Source: G020348385 sp964538085 | Lineage (GTDB): Bacteria; Acidobacteriota; Aminicenantia; Aminicenantales; Aminicenantaceae | Length of the DNA stretch: 64,000 bases | Assembly: GCA_964538085.1 (NCBI GenBank) | Contig: CAZIDF010000009.1 | Coordinates: 69,093-133,092 of the forward strand | Direction of reading: 5' to 3' | Shown here: positions 16,958-25,487 of the stretch, piece after piece | Numbering within the stretch: the first letter of the stretch is position 1 | Layout: each line of letters opens with the position of its first letter | The notes under the pieces: generated by a model | What the model was told of the DNA's origin: nothing | Databases searched by the model: none | What the model saw: the letters and a program-made list of their open reading frames with translations, nothing else | Program-made: the position numbers and the translations under genes

Positions 16958-17898
16958 TTGTTAGTGTTTTTGAGATACTTGAGGAATTCAGCGTCTGTCG
17001 ACAGCAGTAGCCAGGTTTCTTTATCCATGATCGTTCGGTAGACTTCCAGGGTTTTCATGAACTGATAAAATTCCGGGTCCCGGTTATAGGCATCCGCGTA
17101 TATCGCCGTAGCTTCTGCATCTGCCTTTCCTTTTACTTCCTGAGATGTCCTGTAGGCTTCTGATTCTATCTTCAGCAGTTCCTTCTCTTTCTGGCCGCGG
17201 ATTTCCGCGCTTTTTCCGTCACCCTCGGAACGATATTTGGATGCGATCCGCTGACGCTCTGAGATCATCCGGTCGAACTGCTTTCTCTCGACCTCATCCA
17301 CATAGTTGATTCTTTTTATTTTGACGTCCTTGAGTTCTACGCCGATTTCCGGGGTTGTTCCAGAGGATTTTTCCAGGATGATCTGAGCGATTTTCTCCCG
17401 TCCGGTCTGAATCTTTACTATGACGCTGGCGAGATCGAGGATTTCGGATTCTTCTGTTTTTTCGAATTCCCGGTTTGAGGAACGCACTATCTCGATAAGG
17501 TCAAAATTTGCAATGGCATTTCTTGTTTCCCCGTCGATGATATCATCGATTCTGGAATGGGCGCCTCGTTCGTCCCGCACTCTCTGGAAAAAAACGAGCG
17601 GATCGATGATTCGCCATCTGGCATACGTGTCGACCCATATGTATTTTTTATCTTTTGTGGGGATCTCGTTGGCATCGCCATCCCACTCCAGCCAACGTTT
17701 CTCGAAAAAATTGGCTTTCTGGATAAAGGGGGCTTTGATGTGCAGTCCTGGTGTTGTGATGGCCCCCCCGATGGGATCTCCGAATTGTGTGATGATGACC
17801 TGGTTGGTTTCTGAAACGATGTAAAAGGCATTGAAGAGGACTATCAGCGCCAAAAACGCGACCACTACAATGATGGCTGTCGTTGTTTGTTTGGTCAT
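16954..17898 (-). CDS. hflC: HflC, SPFH-domain regulator of FtsH
   Basis: A 314-aa protein. One N-terminal membrane helix (MTKQTTTAIIVVVAFLALIV) is followed by an SPFH/Band-7 domain (NQVIITQFGDP, GLHIKAPFIQ) and a coiled-coil region rich in Glu, Lys and Ala near residues 210-270, with ATAIYADAYNRDPEFYQFMK, a typical HflC stretch. With HflK it forms a large cage around the membrane protease FtsH and limits its activity. The start is the ATG overlapping the hflK stop (ATGA). The same frame stays open about 140 codons further upstream through hflK, but without HflC-like sequence. Confidence 0.94.
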   Translation of the reverse strand: MTKQTTTAIIVVVAFLALIVLFNAFYIVSETNQVIITQFGDPIGGAITTPGLHIKAPFIQKANFFEKRWLEWDGDANEIPTKDKKYIWVDTYARWRIIDPLVFFQRVRDERGAHSRIDDIIDGETRNAIANFDLIEIVRSSNREFEKTEESEILDLASVIVKIQTGREKIAQIILEKSSGTTPEIGVELKDVKIKRINYVDEVERKQFDRMISERQRIASKYRSEGDGKSAEIRGQKEKELLKIESEAYRTSQEVKGKADAEATAIYADAYNRDPEFYQFMKTLEVYRTIMDKETWLLLSTDAEFLKYLKNTNK

Positions 17899-18872
17899 TT
17901 TTTCACCTCCTCTCCGAGATTCAGAAGGGGCAGGATGTTTTCCATAAGCTCGTCGAAAATGATTTTTTTGTTTATCTTCGGGAGAATCTCGTTGATAGCC
18001 TCGAGATAGAGGCGTTTCCTTGTCACCAACGGAGCCCGGGCATATTCTTTGTAGATTGCTCGAAAACGGTTGGCGTCTCCTTCTGCGTTGTTCACTCTTT
18101 CCGTGGCGTATCCTTCGGCACCTCGAATCATCTGCTCGGCTTCTCCGCGGGCTTTGGGTATTTCTTGGTTGTATTCCGACCAGGCCTCGTTGATTTTTCG
18201 CTCTTTTTCTTGAAGTGCCTCGTTCACTTCGTTGAATGACGGCTTCACAGGGGGGGGGGGATTGACATCCTGGAAGATGAGCTGGTTGACTTCTATTCCG
18301 ATCTCGTACAGGTCGCATAGTGTCTGCAGTTCCTCTTTGGCTTCTAAAGCTATTCTGGCTCTTCCGACGGTTATGACCTCATCCACGGAATTATCGCCGA
18401 CGATTTTCCTCACAACCGCCTCGTTCATGTAGCGAAAAGTGCTTTCTGCATCTCTGAGCTTGAAGAGGAAATTAAAGGCATCCTTTATTTTGTACTGCAC
18501 GATCCATTCAACATCGGCCACGTTCAAATCCCCGGTCAGCATCCGGGCTTCCTTTTGAGTCTCTGGAGTTACTCTGTATTCCGTCCTTATTCCTGGCACC
18601 TCTGTTCGAAACCCAAACTCTAGCTTCAACTGCCTTTGGACCGGAACTTTCATCAATTGTTCGATTCCTGGGAGCTTGAGATGGAGCCCAGGATCTGTCG
18701 TCCTGACGAATTTTCCGAAGCGGAGGATCACCCCCATTTCCTCGGGACGGATCTGATAGAAAGAGCTGAAGAGCACGATCAGGAGAACCAAACCTACGAC
18801 GGAAAATTTGATGATCGTGGGATTGATTTTAGGTAGCCGGATCTCCATAGCTGGAAAGTCGCCGTTACTCAT
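17895..18872 (-). CDS. hflK: HflK, SPFH-domain regulator of FtsH
   Basis: A 325-aa partner of HflC. The start at 18872 follows AAGGAGGT. A membrane helix (IKFSVVGLVLLIVLFSSFY) leads into the SPFH domain (EEMGVILRFGKFV, GLHLKLPG), then DVNPPPPVKPSF and the conserved coiled region EVNEALQEKERKINEA. The four prolines are encoded by a run of 11 C on the coding strand (18250-18260), unusual for this DNA. The glycine-rich N-terminal part of proteobacterial HflK is missing, as in many other phyla. hflK and hflC form a two-gene operon. Confidence 0.94.
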   Translation of the reverse strand: MSNGDFPAMEIRLPKINPTIIKFSVVGLVLLIVLFSSFYQIRPEEMGVILRFGKFVRTTDPGLHLKLPGIEQLMKVPVQRQLKLEFGFRTEVPGIRTEYRVTPETQKEARMLTGDLNVADVEWIVQYKIKDAFNFLFKLRDAESTFRYMNEAVVRKIVGDNSVDEVITVGRARIALEAKEELQTLCDLYEIGIEVNQLIFQDVNPPPPVKPSFNEVNEALQEKERKINEAWSEYNQEIPKARGEAEQMIRGAEGYATERVNNAEGDANRFRAIYKEYARAPLVTRKRLYLEAINEILPKINKKIIFDELMENILPLLNLGEEVKK

Positions 18873-18953
18873 AAAGACCTCCTTTCTTGCGTTGAGTATT
18901 AGTCATGATAGCATATTCTTGCATAAAAAATACGTTTTTATGCTCAAAGAAAT

Positions 18954-20159
18954 TCAATCTGATCGAATTGAATTGAGGATACTCGATAAATTTGAAAGGT
19001 TTGCATGCAACAACGGAGAATCTGTGTGGGAAATCTTTCCCAAAGCTTTCATGCCGCTTCCCGTGAGGATCAAAACGATTTTGGCTCCAGAATCGAACTT
19101 ATCCTGTTCAGCTAGATCCAATATGCCGACGAGGGCCGTTGCAGAAGCGGGCTGGATAAATATTCCTTCGGTTTCGGCCAATATTGTTTGGGCCTCGAGA
19201 ATTTTGTCCTCAGGAGCACTGATTATGGTTCCACCCGTTTGTTTTATCATCCTAAGCACAAGGTTTCCTCCGGGCGGATCAGGATTGGAGATGGCTTTTG
19301 CGATGGTCTCGGCCCTCTCTATCCTTTCGACTTTGGGCTTTTTTTCGTGGAAAGCTCTTGCAATCGGGGAGCAACCTTCGGCTTGAACACCCACAAAATG
19401 GGGATACTTTTGTATGAGTCCGTGTTGTTTGAGTTCTTCGAAAGCTTTCATCAGTCCGATCAAATGCCCTCCTGAACTCACAGGAACAAAGATGAAGTCA
19501 GGAGCTTTTTTTTTTAGCTGAAAGAAAATCTCGAACGCGGTAACTTTGTAACCTTCGATCCTGAATGGGTCCACCGAATTGGTGAAATATATGTTGTTTT
19601 TTTTGCCCAGAGAAAGACTCTGTCGGTATAGCTCTCCATAATCCCCTTTGACATTGATCATCACAGGCTTGTAGATCCCCGTCGATTTGAGTATTTCGAG
19701 ATGGGCTCCATCTTTGATCAACACATAGGTTTTTAGTCCTGCTCTTGCTCCGTATGCCGCTGTGGAGATGGCCATATTCCCTGTGGAAACAGTGCCGATC
19801 CTCTCTAAGCCGAGGGCGACGGCTTTCTGGATGGCCAATGCAGTCCCTCTGTCTTTAAAACTGAGGGTCGGATTGACGGTTTCATTTTTTGCATACAGGG
19901 CTGGCAACCGGTGCTTTTTTTCCATGTTCTTGAGTCTTATCAAGGGAGTGTTTCCCTCCCCCAAACTCAGTTCGCGGTTCACGTGGTCCAGGGGAAGAAA
20001 ATCCAGCATAACTTCTAACGGGTGATCTTTATCGTGATAGAATTTTTTATCTGCTTGTGACCCTTTGTAGAGAAGCGGTTCCCGACAATTGGGACAGAAT
20101 GTTTGGAATGGATCGACAGGGTAGTTCTTGTGGCAAAAAACGCACTCGAATGTTTCCAT
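18954..20159 (-). CDS. thrC: Threonine synthase
   Basis: A 401-aa PLP enzyme that converts O-phosphohomoserine to threonine, the last step of threonine synthesis. An N-terminal zinc ribbon (CVFC ... CPNC, residues ~6-28) is typical of one threonine synthase class; the cofactor lysine lies in NPTLSFKDRGTA and the phosphate-binding region in VPVSSGGHLIG. The ATG at 20159 is preferred over a TTG two codons earlier; neither has a clear ribosome-binding site. Homoserine dehydrogenase is encoded at 25488, so two of the pathway's enzymes are in this window. A related PLP ligase or lyase role is possible but less likely. Confidence 0.85.
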   Translation of the reverse strand: METFECVFCHKNYPVDPFQTFCPNCREPLLYKGSQADKKFYHDKDHPLEVMLDFLPLDHVNRELSLGEGNTPLIRLKNMEKKHRLPALYAKNETVNPTLSFKDRGTALAIQKAVALGLERIGTVSTGNMAISTAAYGARAGLKTYVLIKDGAHLEILKSTGIYKPVMINVKGDYGELYRQSLSLGKKNNIYFTNSVDPFRIEGYKVTAFEIFFQLKKKAPDFIFVPVSSGGHLIGLMKAFEELKQHGLIQKYPHFVGVQAEGCSPIARAFHEKKPKVERIERAETIAKAISNPDPPGGNLVLRMIKQTGGTIISAPEDKILEAQTILAETEGIFIQPASATALVGILDLAEQDKFDSGAKIVLILTGSGMKALGKISHTDSPLLHANLSNLSSILNSIRSD

Positions 20160-20267
20160 AGTCAATGCAGATGATTATATCGCATTACCTTTTTTGCATC
20201 AAAGAGTGTATTTGTAAATTCGGGGCAACAGAGTTAAAATCATCCGAGAGATCGATGTGGAGAAGAT

Positions 20268-20729
20268 ATGAATAAGGATGATCACTACATGCAGGAGGCT
20301 CTGATAGAAGCCCAAAAAGCTATGAAGACTGGGGAAGTACCTGTGGGAGCTGTTCTGGTCGAAGGCGAAAAAATCATCGCGCGCGGGCACAATAGTCCCA
20401 TAATATCCAACGATTCCACAGCTCACGCAGAAATTGTGGCGATAAGAGAAGCCTGCCAGGTAAAAAGGAACTTCAGGCTTCCAGATTGTGAGCTTTATGT
20501 TACTCTCGAACCCTGTGCCATGTGTTTGGGTGCAGCAGTCCAATCCAGATTGCGGAGAGTGGTGTTTGGTGCCCTCGATCCAAAAGGAGGGGCTGTTGAA
20601 TCCGTGATGTCCTTTCCATTCGATCGAATGAACCATCGGATTGAGATAAAAGGTGGCGTTTTGGCAGACGAATGCGGTAAAATCTTGAAATCCTTCTTTG
20701 AAAAAAAGAGATCAAGCTTAGTAAAATAG
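20268..20729 (+). CDS. tadA: tRNA adenosine(34) deaminase
   Basis: A 153-aa zinc enzyme that changes A34 to inosine in tRNA-Arg(ACG), allowing one tRNA to read three codons. The deaminase motifs are intact: HAEIVAIREA (zinc His and catalytic Glu) and PCAMC (two zinc cysteines). Length and start (MNKDDHYMQEALIEAQKAM) fit the family. A GGAGA lies just before the ATG. The gene ends 7 nt before a tRNA-Ser gene on the same strand, so they may be cotranscribed. Confidence 0.94.
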   Translation: MNKDDHYMQEALIEAQKAMKTGEVPVGAVLVEGEKIIARGHNSPIISNDSTAHAEIVAIREACQVKRNFRLPDCELYVTLEPCAMCLGAAVQSRLRRVVFGALDPKGGAVESVMSFPFDRMNHRIEIKGGVLADECGKILKSFFEKKRSSLVK

Positions 20730-20736
20730 CTGATAT

Positions 20737-20828
20737 GGAGAGGTGGCCGAGTGGTTGAAGGCGGCGGTCTCGAAAATCGCTATACTGTGTATGCAGTATC
20801 GTGGGTTCGAATCCCACCCTCTCCGCCA
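20737..20828 (+). tRNA. tRNA-Ser (anticodon CGA)
   Basis: A complete class II tRNA with an encoded CCA end (20826-20828). The acceptor stem GGAGAGG pairs with CCTCTCC, the anticodon loop CTCGAAA gives CGA, the variable arm is long, and the T loop reads GGTTCGAATCC. It reads serine codon UCG. The acceptor stem and T arm match those of the second serine tRNA at 26580. Confidence 0.97.
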
Positions 20829-20832
20829 TGCC

Positions 20833-22287
20833 CTAGAGAATTGCGGCTTTTTGGTTAAATTCTCTGATGAGTTTATCCCAGTCCTTGAAAGAGTTATATT
20901 TTTCTTCCCAATAAGAATCGTCGTACCATTGCCGGTCCAGTTCCGCCACATCTTTGCCTAGCTGTTCGACCCAAGTGAAATATTTCAGGTTGTGGATCCT
21001 TTTTTTGTTCCAGTAAGTCATCTCCAACATATGATCGATACCAATGCTTCTCAAACCTGATTCAAAATCCATTGCAGCCTGGATCTCTGTGTATTCACCT
21101 TGCTGATCCTTCAGTTCTGCTATCCGAGATCGGTACAAATCCATCGAATCGGTGGCGATAGAAATAATGATATCATGCTCGTCCATCTCAAAATACTTGG
21201 CCATCTTGATCGCTCCGACAAGATTGGCCAGGGAAGAAATACCGAGGAGGTCGAGTTTGTCGATTGTATCATTCGGGATTCCCCGTGATTCCAGATATTC
21301 TTTTCCGACCTGTTCATTAAAGAGCCGCACAAGCCTCATGCAAGTGTCATCATCGATACCCGCCACCAGATCTAAGTTTTTGATGTTGAATATCCAGGGG
21401 ACATGTTTATCGCCGATACCCTCGATCCGGTGAGCACCGTGGCCATTATAAAGAAGTGTGGGACACTGGATTGCTTCCCCAGCACAAACTTTTATTCGAG
21501 GATATTTTTTGCGTAGATAATCGGCACAACCCAGGGTTCCGGCCGATCCCTGTGTCAGGAACAGCGCAGCAAAGTCTTGATCCTCTTGTTTTACCGCTTC
21601 AATGACTTCTTCGATCGCCTTCCCCGTGCAGATGTAGTGCCAGATGGCGTTGCCGAACTCTTCGAATTGATTCAATATGACGACCCCATCGGGATCCTCC
21701 CGTTTCAATTTGAAACTTTTTTCATAAACCTCCTTGACATTGCTCTCCGATCCGGGCGTTCGGTACACTTCTGCACCGATCTTCTCCAGCCATTCGAACC
21801 GCTCCGTGGACATTCCTTCTGGAAGGACAGCTATGCAAGGACAAGCCAAAAGATAAGAATCATATGCTCCTCCCCGGCAGTAATTACCTGTGGATGGCCA
21901 AAGAGCTTTTTGGGAAGTCGGATCGAAACGACCGCTCACGAGTTTTTCGACCAGAGGACCGAAGGTCGCTCCAACTTTATGAGATCCTGTTGGAAAATAT
22001 TTCCCTATAAGAAAAATGATTCTTGCTCTCACTCCTGTAAGGGAAGATGGAAGTTCCAAGGTATTGACATGGCCGAATCCTCCCCCGAATTCAACGGGCT
22101 CGTTTTTCCAGGTAATCCTGAACAGATTGCGGCTGTTGAGATCCCAGAGCCCGATATTTTTCAGCTCCTCCAAAATATTTTTCGATATTGTCTCTGGATG
22201 AGCCATCTCCTCGTAAGTGGGGATAATGATGTCTCTCTCCCGGCATCTCTGGATGGTATTCTCGAGTATAACGCCTGAATCTTTCAT
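20833..22287 (-). CDS. PLP-dependent lyase of the cysteine synthase/tryptophan synthase beta superfamily
   Basis: A 484-aa cytoplasmic enzyme, longer than cysteine synthase (~310 aa). The probable cofactor lysine lies in YFPTGSHKVGATFG, and TQGSAGTLGCADYL is the phosphate loop. Extra N- and C-terminal parts, rich in acidic and aromatic residues (DRQWYDDSYWEEKY), set it apart from CysK and TrpB. Similar large proteins occur in anaerobic bacteria and are annotated only as PLP-dependent beta-family enzymes. Substrate unknown; a carbon-sulphur or carbon-oxygen lyase is plausible. It ends four bases from tRNA-Ser(CGA), convergent with it. Confidence 0.78.
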   Translation of the reverse strand: MKDSGVILENTIQRCRERDIIIPTYEEMAHPETISKNILEELKNIGLWDLNSRNLFRITWKNEPVEFGGGFGHVNTLELPSSLTGVRARIIFLIGKYFPTGSHKVGATFGPLVEKLVSGRFDPTSQKALWPSTGNYCRGGAYDSYLLACPCIAVLPEGMSTERFEWLEKIGAEVYRTPGSESNVKEVYEKSFKLKREDPDGVVILNQFEEFGNAIWHYICTGKAIEEVIEAVKQEDQDFAALFLTQGSAGTLGCADYLRKKYPRIKVCAGEAIQCPTLLYNGHGAHRIEGIGDKHVPWIFNIKNLDLVAGIDDDTCMRLVRLFNEQVGKEYLESRGIPNDTIDKLDLLGISSLANLVGAIKMAKYFEMDEHDIIISIATDSMDLYRSRIAELKDQQGEYTEIQAAMDFESGLRSIGIDHMLEMTYWNKKRIHNLKYFTWVEQLGKDVAELDRQWYDDSYWEEKYNSFKDWDKLIREFNQKAAIL

Positions 22288-22451
22288 GTTATTTGCCCTT
22301 CATGGGAATTCAGATGTATTATAGGCAAGAATTTTGTCGATAGCCAGGAAATGGATTGATTCCTTTATGGCCAAAGAACAGCCTAATCGGAATGTTGCTG
22401 ATTATCCCTACCTAAAGGCCTATTGGGTTATTGTGTTCTGAATTGCTACGG

Positions 22452-23072
22452 TTAGCCTAAAAACTTCGCAACTGTCCAAACAGCGATCGATCCAAGGATA
22501 GTGCTTGCATAGGACCATTGAGGACGCCGGTCAAAAAGAGTGTCTCCATTTTTGCCGACAAAAAATCCCAAGGGTACAAGGAATGCGGCTATAATGGTGA
22601 GAATGCTCCCGCTGACAAAAATGTGGTGGGATACCTTTGGAAATCCTCCGACCACCCAATATTCATAGCGAAGGACATATGTGATCAAAAAAGCGAAAAG
22701 CATATTATTCCCAAAAGCACTCAGCATGCCAGTAGCGCTCCATCTGAGAAACGTTTTTTCTTCGTTTTTTATCAGCAAGGAGGAAAAGATATCGAAGGTG
22801 ACACCCAAAAGGAAGATTCCAAGAAGATGGCAGTAGGACGGGGCTGTGTTTGCCATTCGGAAGAGAACAGCAAAGGCCCCGATCAGGGAAGATGAACCGG
22901 GCTTATTGATCATTGCACGGGATATCGATAATATAAAAAGAGCTATAACCGTGAGGATAATGGCCGAATTTAGAATCTCATTCTGGTATAAAATTTCTCC
23001 CAGGAAAACTTCGTTTATTCCCCAGATCGAGCCAAAAAGAAATAGCCACAATAAAGATTTAATTTTTTTCAT
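22452..23072 (-). CDS. Polytopic membrane protein next to mobB
   Basis: A 206-aa, strongly hydrophobic protein with about six membrane helices. It begins MKKIKSLLWLFLFGSIWGIN and ends AVWTVAKFLG. The mobB reading frame overlaps its start by 14 nt, which implies translational coupling. Size and topology recall the substrate-binding S component of ECF transporters, but no diagnostic motif was recognised. The link with MobB makes a role in molybdenum or tungsten supply or cofactor assembly possible; this is speculation. Confidence 0.65.
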   Translation of the reverse strand: MKKIKSLLWLFLFGSIWGINEVFLGEILYQNEILNSAIILTVIALFILSISRAMINKPGSSSLIGAFAVLFRMANTAPSYCHLLGIFLLGVTFDIFSSLLIKNEEKTFLRWSATGMLSAFGNNMLFAFLITYVLRYEYWVVGGFPKVSHHIFVSGSILTIIAAFLVPLGFFVGKNGDTLFDRRPQWSYASTILGSIAVWTVAKFLG

Positions 23073-23724
23073 CTTTTTTCCCCTGTCCTATCAAGGACAA
23101 TGTGATACATCCCGGATCTTCCGGTATTCCCTCTAGGGATCTAATTATTCCCATAAGGGTGTTGCTGAATAATTTCTGGACAAAGGGATTCATGGGCACA
23201 GAAACATTGTCAATATCGAGATGCACTTGTGATTCCTTTTCATGCTCATGCTTTTCCAGAAAATCTGCAATATTTTTTATTTCCTCTGGATGGAACACAG
23301 GGATTTCCTGTCCCACTTCAAAGTCTGAAACAATGGCCACCAGTTCCTCAGGGGGACACAATAATTTTTCAGAAAGTCCTTTGCGCAACACCTCAATTTT
23401 TTTAAGCTTTATATTTGAACTGGCTCCCTCGACCAGGATAAAGTCGCTGTTCCTAAAATACTCTCTGGAAATCTTTCTGACATCGAGTCCGGTCTTTTTT
23501 TGATGGATGATGGCCATTCCATCCGGAGAATACATACAGACTGAATCGGATCCAGCCTCCAAAAATTGAGCTGTATCTTTTTCTTGTTCCCCGAGGTCAA
23601 AACCATGGGCGCAATGTTTTATGACTGAGACAGTGAACCCTCTGCTTTTGAGTTCACCGACCAGTTTCCGTATTAGTTGTGTTTTTCCTGAATCAGAAAT
23701 TCCAGTAAAAGCGAATATTTTCAT
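23059..23724 (-). CDS. mobB: Molybdopterin-guanine dinucleotide biosynthesis protein MobB, extended
   Basis: A 221-aa GTP-binding protein. The P-loop GISDSGKTQL follows the first strand at residue 8, and KHCAHGFDLGEQEKDT is the MobB signature. MobB assists attachment of GMP to the molybdenum (or tungsten) cofactor. About 55 extra C-terminal residues (VHLDIDNVSVPMNPFVQKLF onwards) exceed the E. coli protein of ~170 aa and form a separate small domain found on some MobB proteins of anaerobes. No molybdoenzyme is encoded in this window. Confidence 0.85.
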   Translation of the reverse strand: MKIFAFTGISDSGKTQLIRKLVGELKSRGFTVSVIKHCAHGFDLGEQEKDTAQFLEAGSDSVCMYSPDGMAIIHQKKTGLDVRKISREYFRNSDFILVEGASSNIKLKKIEVLRKGLSEKLLCPPEELVAIVSDFEVGQEIPVFHPEEIKNIADFLEKHEHEKESQVHLDIDNVSVPMNPFVQKLFSNTLMGIIRSLEGIPEDPGCITLSLIGQGKKDEKN

Positions 23725-24100
23725 CAGATTAAGACGTTATCATTGGTAGTAATGAACAAATTATATATCATTGGGCATGTTCGATGTCAAATTCACAATT
23801 TATTCAGTCCTATTTGAGGACTTTCTGCAGGGGAAGAAGAGATAGCTCCTGGTGCAAAGATGGCCTGCTTTGATGGCGAGCACAGCAAGTGTCAAGGGCC
23901 TGCTGTGTCCATGATCAGAAAAGCGTCCGACAGAGGGATCCAGATATTGATTCTTATATTTCATGCTATAAATCTATTATCTCTCACGGAAAAGAGACGT
24001 GTGGCACGACCATAACTCTTTAGTTGCTTAAACCTATTTGCAATGATATATAGATGTATGAGATGCGCCTTAATTTATCCGTTCTTGAAAGGGGTTCAGA
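23725..24100. other. Intergenic region upstream of pyrB; doubtful 51-codon ORF
   Basis: This 376-bp space separates divergent mobB and pyrB. It holds a perfect 7-bp inverted repeat, CACAGCA (23881-23887) and TGCTGTG (23901-23907). A 51-codon frame (ATG 23860 to TAA 24013-24015) begins MACFDGEHSKCQGPAVSMIR. That frame has a coding-like look in its first half but no ribosome-binding site, and may be a gene remnant. No clear attenuator with a T tract is seen before pyrB. Confidence 0.35.
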
Positions 24101-25015
24101 ATGACATTTAATGGACGAGACATCGTTTCGATTCGAGATTTTTCCAAAGCGGATTTGCTTCATGTCTTGAAAGTTTCAAAAGTGATGGAAAGGGATAAAC
24201 CAATGCTGCTTGCTGGCAAAATATTGGCGACCTTGTTTTTTGAACCTTCCACAAGAACGAGATTGAGCTTTGAGAGTGCAATGTGTCGACTGGGGGGAAA
24301 AGTCATCGGATTTTCGGATGAAAAGGTTTCTTCCGTTAAAAAGGGAGAAACGATTTGGGATACTGCCAAAATGGCTGAGAAGTACAGCGATGTTATTGTC
24401 ATCAGAACTCCGATTGAGGGATCTGCAAGGTTGGCTGCAGAGGCGACATCAGTTCCGGTAATCAATGGCGGTGACGGTGCAAATCAGCATCCTACGCAGA
24501 CTCTCCTGGATCTTTACACGATCCAGAAAGCAAAAAGAAATATAGATGGGTTGAAGATCGGATTTTTGGGGGATCTGAAGTACGGGCGAACGGTCCACAG
24601 TTTGGCTATCGCTTTGAGTCATTGGGAAGTGAATTTGTATTTCATTGCCCCGGATGCGCTGCAAATGCCCGAGCACTACCTGAAAGATCTGCAGGAAATT
24701 GGGATCGAGTGTTGCCAAACAGCCGATGTCTTTGATGTGAGCAAACAACTGGATATCCTTTATGTCACCAGGATCCAACAAGAGAGATTCCCAGATCCTT
24801 TGGAGTATGAAAAATACAAAAATGCCTATCGGTTGGATCGGTCGTTGTTGAGCGAGATAAAGAAGGATATGAAAATCATGCATCCCTTGCCCAGAGTGGG
24901 AGAGATAAGCCCTGATTTGGACGATACCACTCATGCTATTTATTTCGAACAAGCAGCCAACGGAGTTACAGTAAGGAAGGCTTTGCTGGCATTGGTTTTG
25001 GGAAAGGTGGAGTGA
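24101..25015 (+). CDS. pyrB: Aspartate carbamoyltransferase, catalytic subunit
   Basis: A 304-aa enzyme that joins carbamoyl phosphate and aspartate, the first committed step of pyrimidine synthesis. The carbamoyl-phosphate motif FFEPSTRTRLSFE and HPTQTLLDLYTI are both intact, and the C-terminal MHPLPRVGEI aspartate-binding loop is present. The start follows AAAGGGG. The regulatory chain gene follows after one base, so the enzyme should be an allosteric PyrB-PyrI dodecamer of the E. coli type. Confidence 0.96.
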   Translation: MTFNGRDIVSIRDFSKADLLHVLKVSKVMERDKPMLLAGKILATLFFEPSTRTRLSFESAMCRLGGKVIGFSDEKVSSVKKGETIWDTAKMAEKYSDVIVIRTPIEGSARLAAEATSVPVINGGDGANQHPTQTLLDLYTIQKAKRNIDGLKIGFLGDLKYGRTVHSLAIALSHWEVNLYFIAPDALQMPEHYLKDLQEIGIECCQTADVFDVSKQLDILYVTRIQQERFPDPLEYEKYKNAYRLDRSLLSEIKKDMKIMHPLPRVGEISPDLDDTTHAIYFEQAANGVTVRKALLALVLGKVE

Positions 25016-25016
25016 A

Positions 25017-25478
25017 ATGAAAAAAATTGAAAGAAAAATCCCGGCAATAAAAGATGGTTCTGTGATCGATCATATTCCCAGTCGCGATACCTTTAGGATA
25101 ATGAGGATCTTGGATCCACAAGAATTTATTCATCCGATAACCGTCATTTTGAATTTGGAAAGCAAAAAGATAGGCAAAAAAGGTGTGATCAAAATAGATA
25201 ATCGGTATTTAACAAAAAAAGAAGTGAATAAGATCGCTATACTCGCTCCCAGTGCAACTGTGAGCATCATAAAGAACTACAAAATCGAGGAGAAAATCGA
25301 AGTAAAGATCCCCAAAGAATTGGTCGGCATCATCAGTTGTTCAAATCCTATGTGTGTGACCAACACAGAAAAAGTGGATACAAAATTCAAGGTCATAAGA
25401 GACGATCCATTAGAAGCGAAATGCCTGTATTGCGAGAGAGTGTACGGAAAGGATGAGCTGGAAATCAAACGAAAATGA
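25017..25478 (+). CDS. pyrI: Aspartate carbamoyltransferase, regulatory subunit
   Basis: A 153-aa subunit with an N-terminal nucleotide-binding domain and a C-terminal zinc domain (CSNPMC ... CLYC). The four cysteines hold the zinc that makes contact with the catalytic chains. CTP and ATP binding to this subunit tunes the enzyme in known systems. Start codon one base after the pyrB stop. PyrI is common in archaea and gamma-proteobacteria and patchy in other bacteria. Confidence 0.95.
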   Translation: MKKIERKIPAIKDGSVIDHIPSRDTFRIMRILDPQEFIHPITVILNLESKKIGKKGVIKIDNRYLTKKEVNKIAILAPSATVSIIKNYKIEEKIEVKIPKELVGIISCSNPMCVTNTEKVDTKFKVIRDDPLEAKCLYCERVYGKDELEIKRK

Positions 25479-25487
25479 AATGGGATC

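Noticed and set aside
17899..18318. N-terminal extension of HflC by 140 residues
   Set aside because: The extension overlaps hflK in another frame and is Arg/Ser/Pro-rich without family similarity; the ATG at 17898 gives a standard HflC. The openness is recorded as a separate finding.
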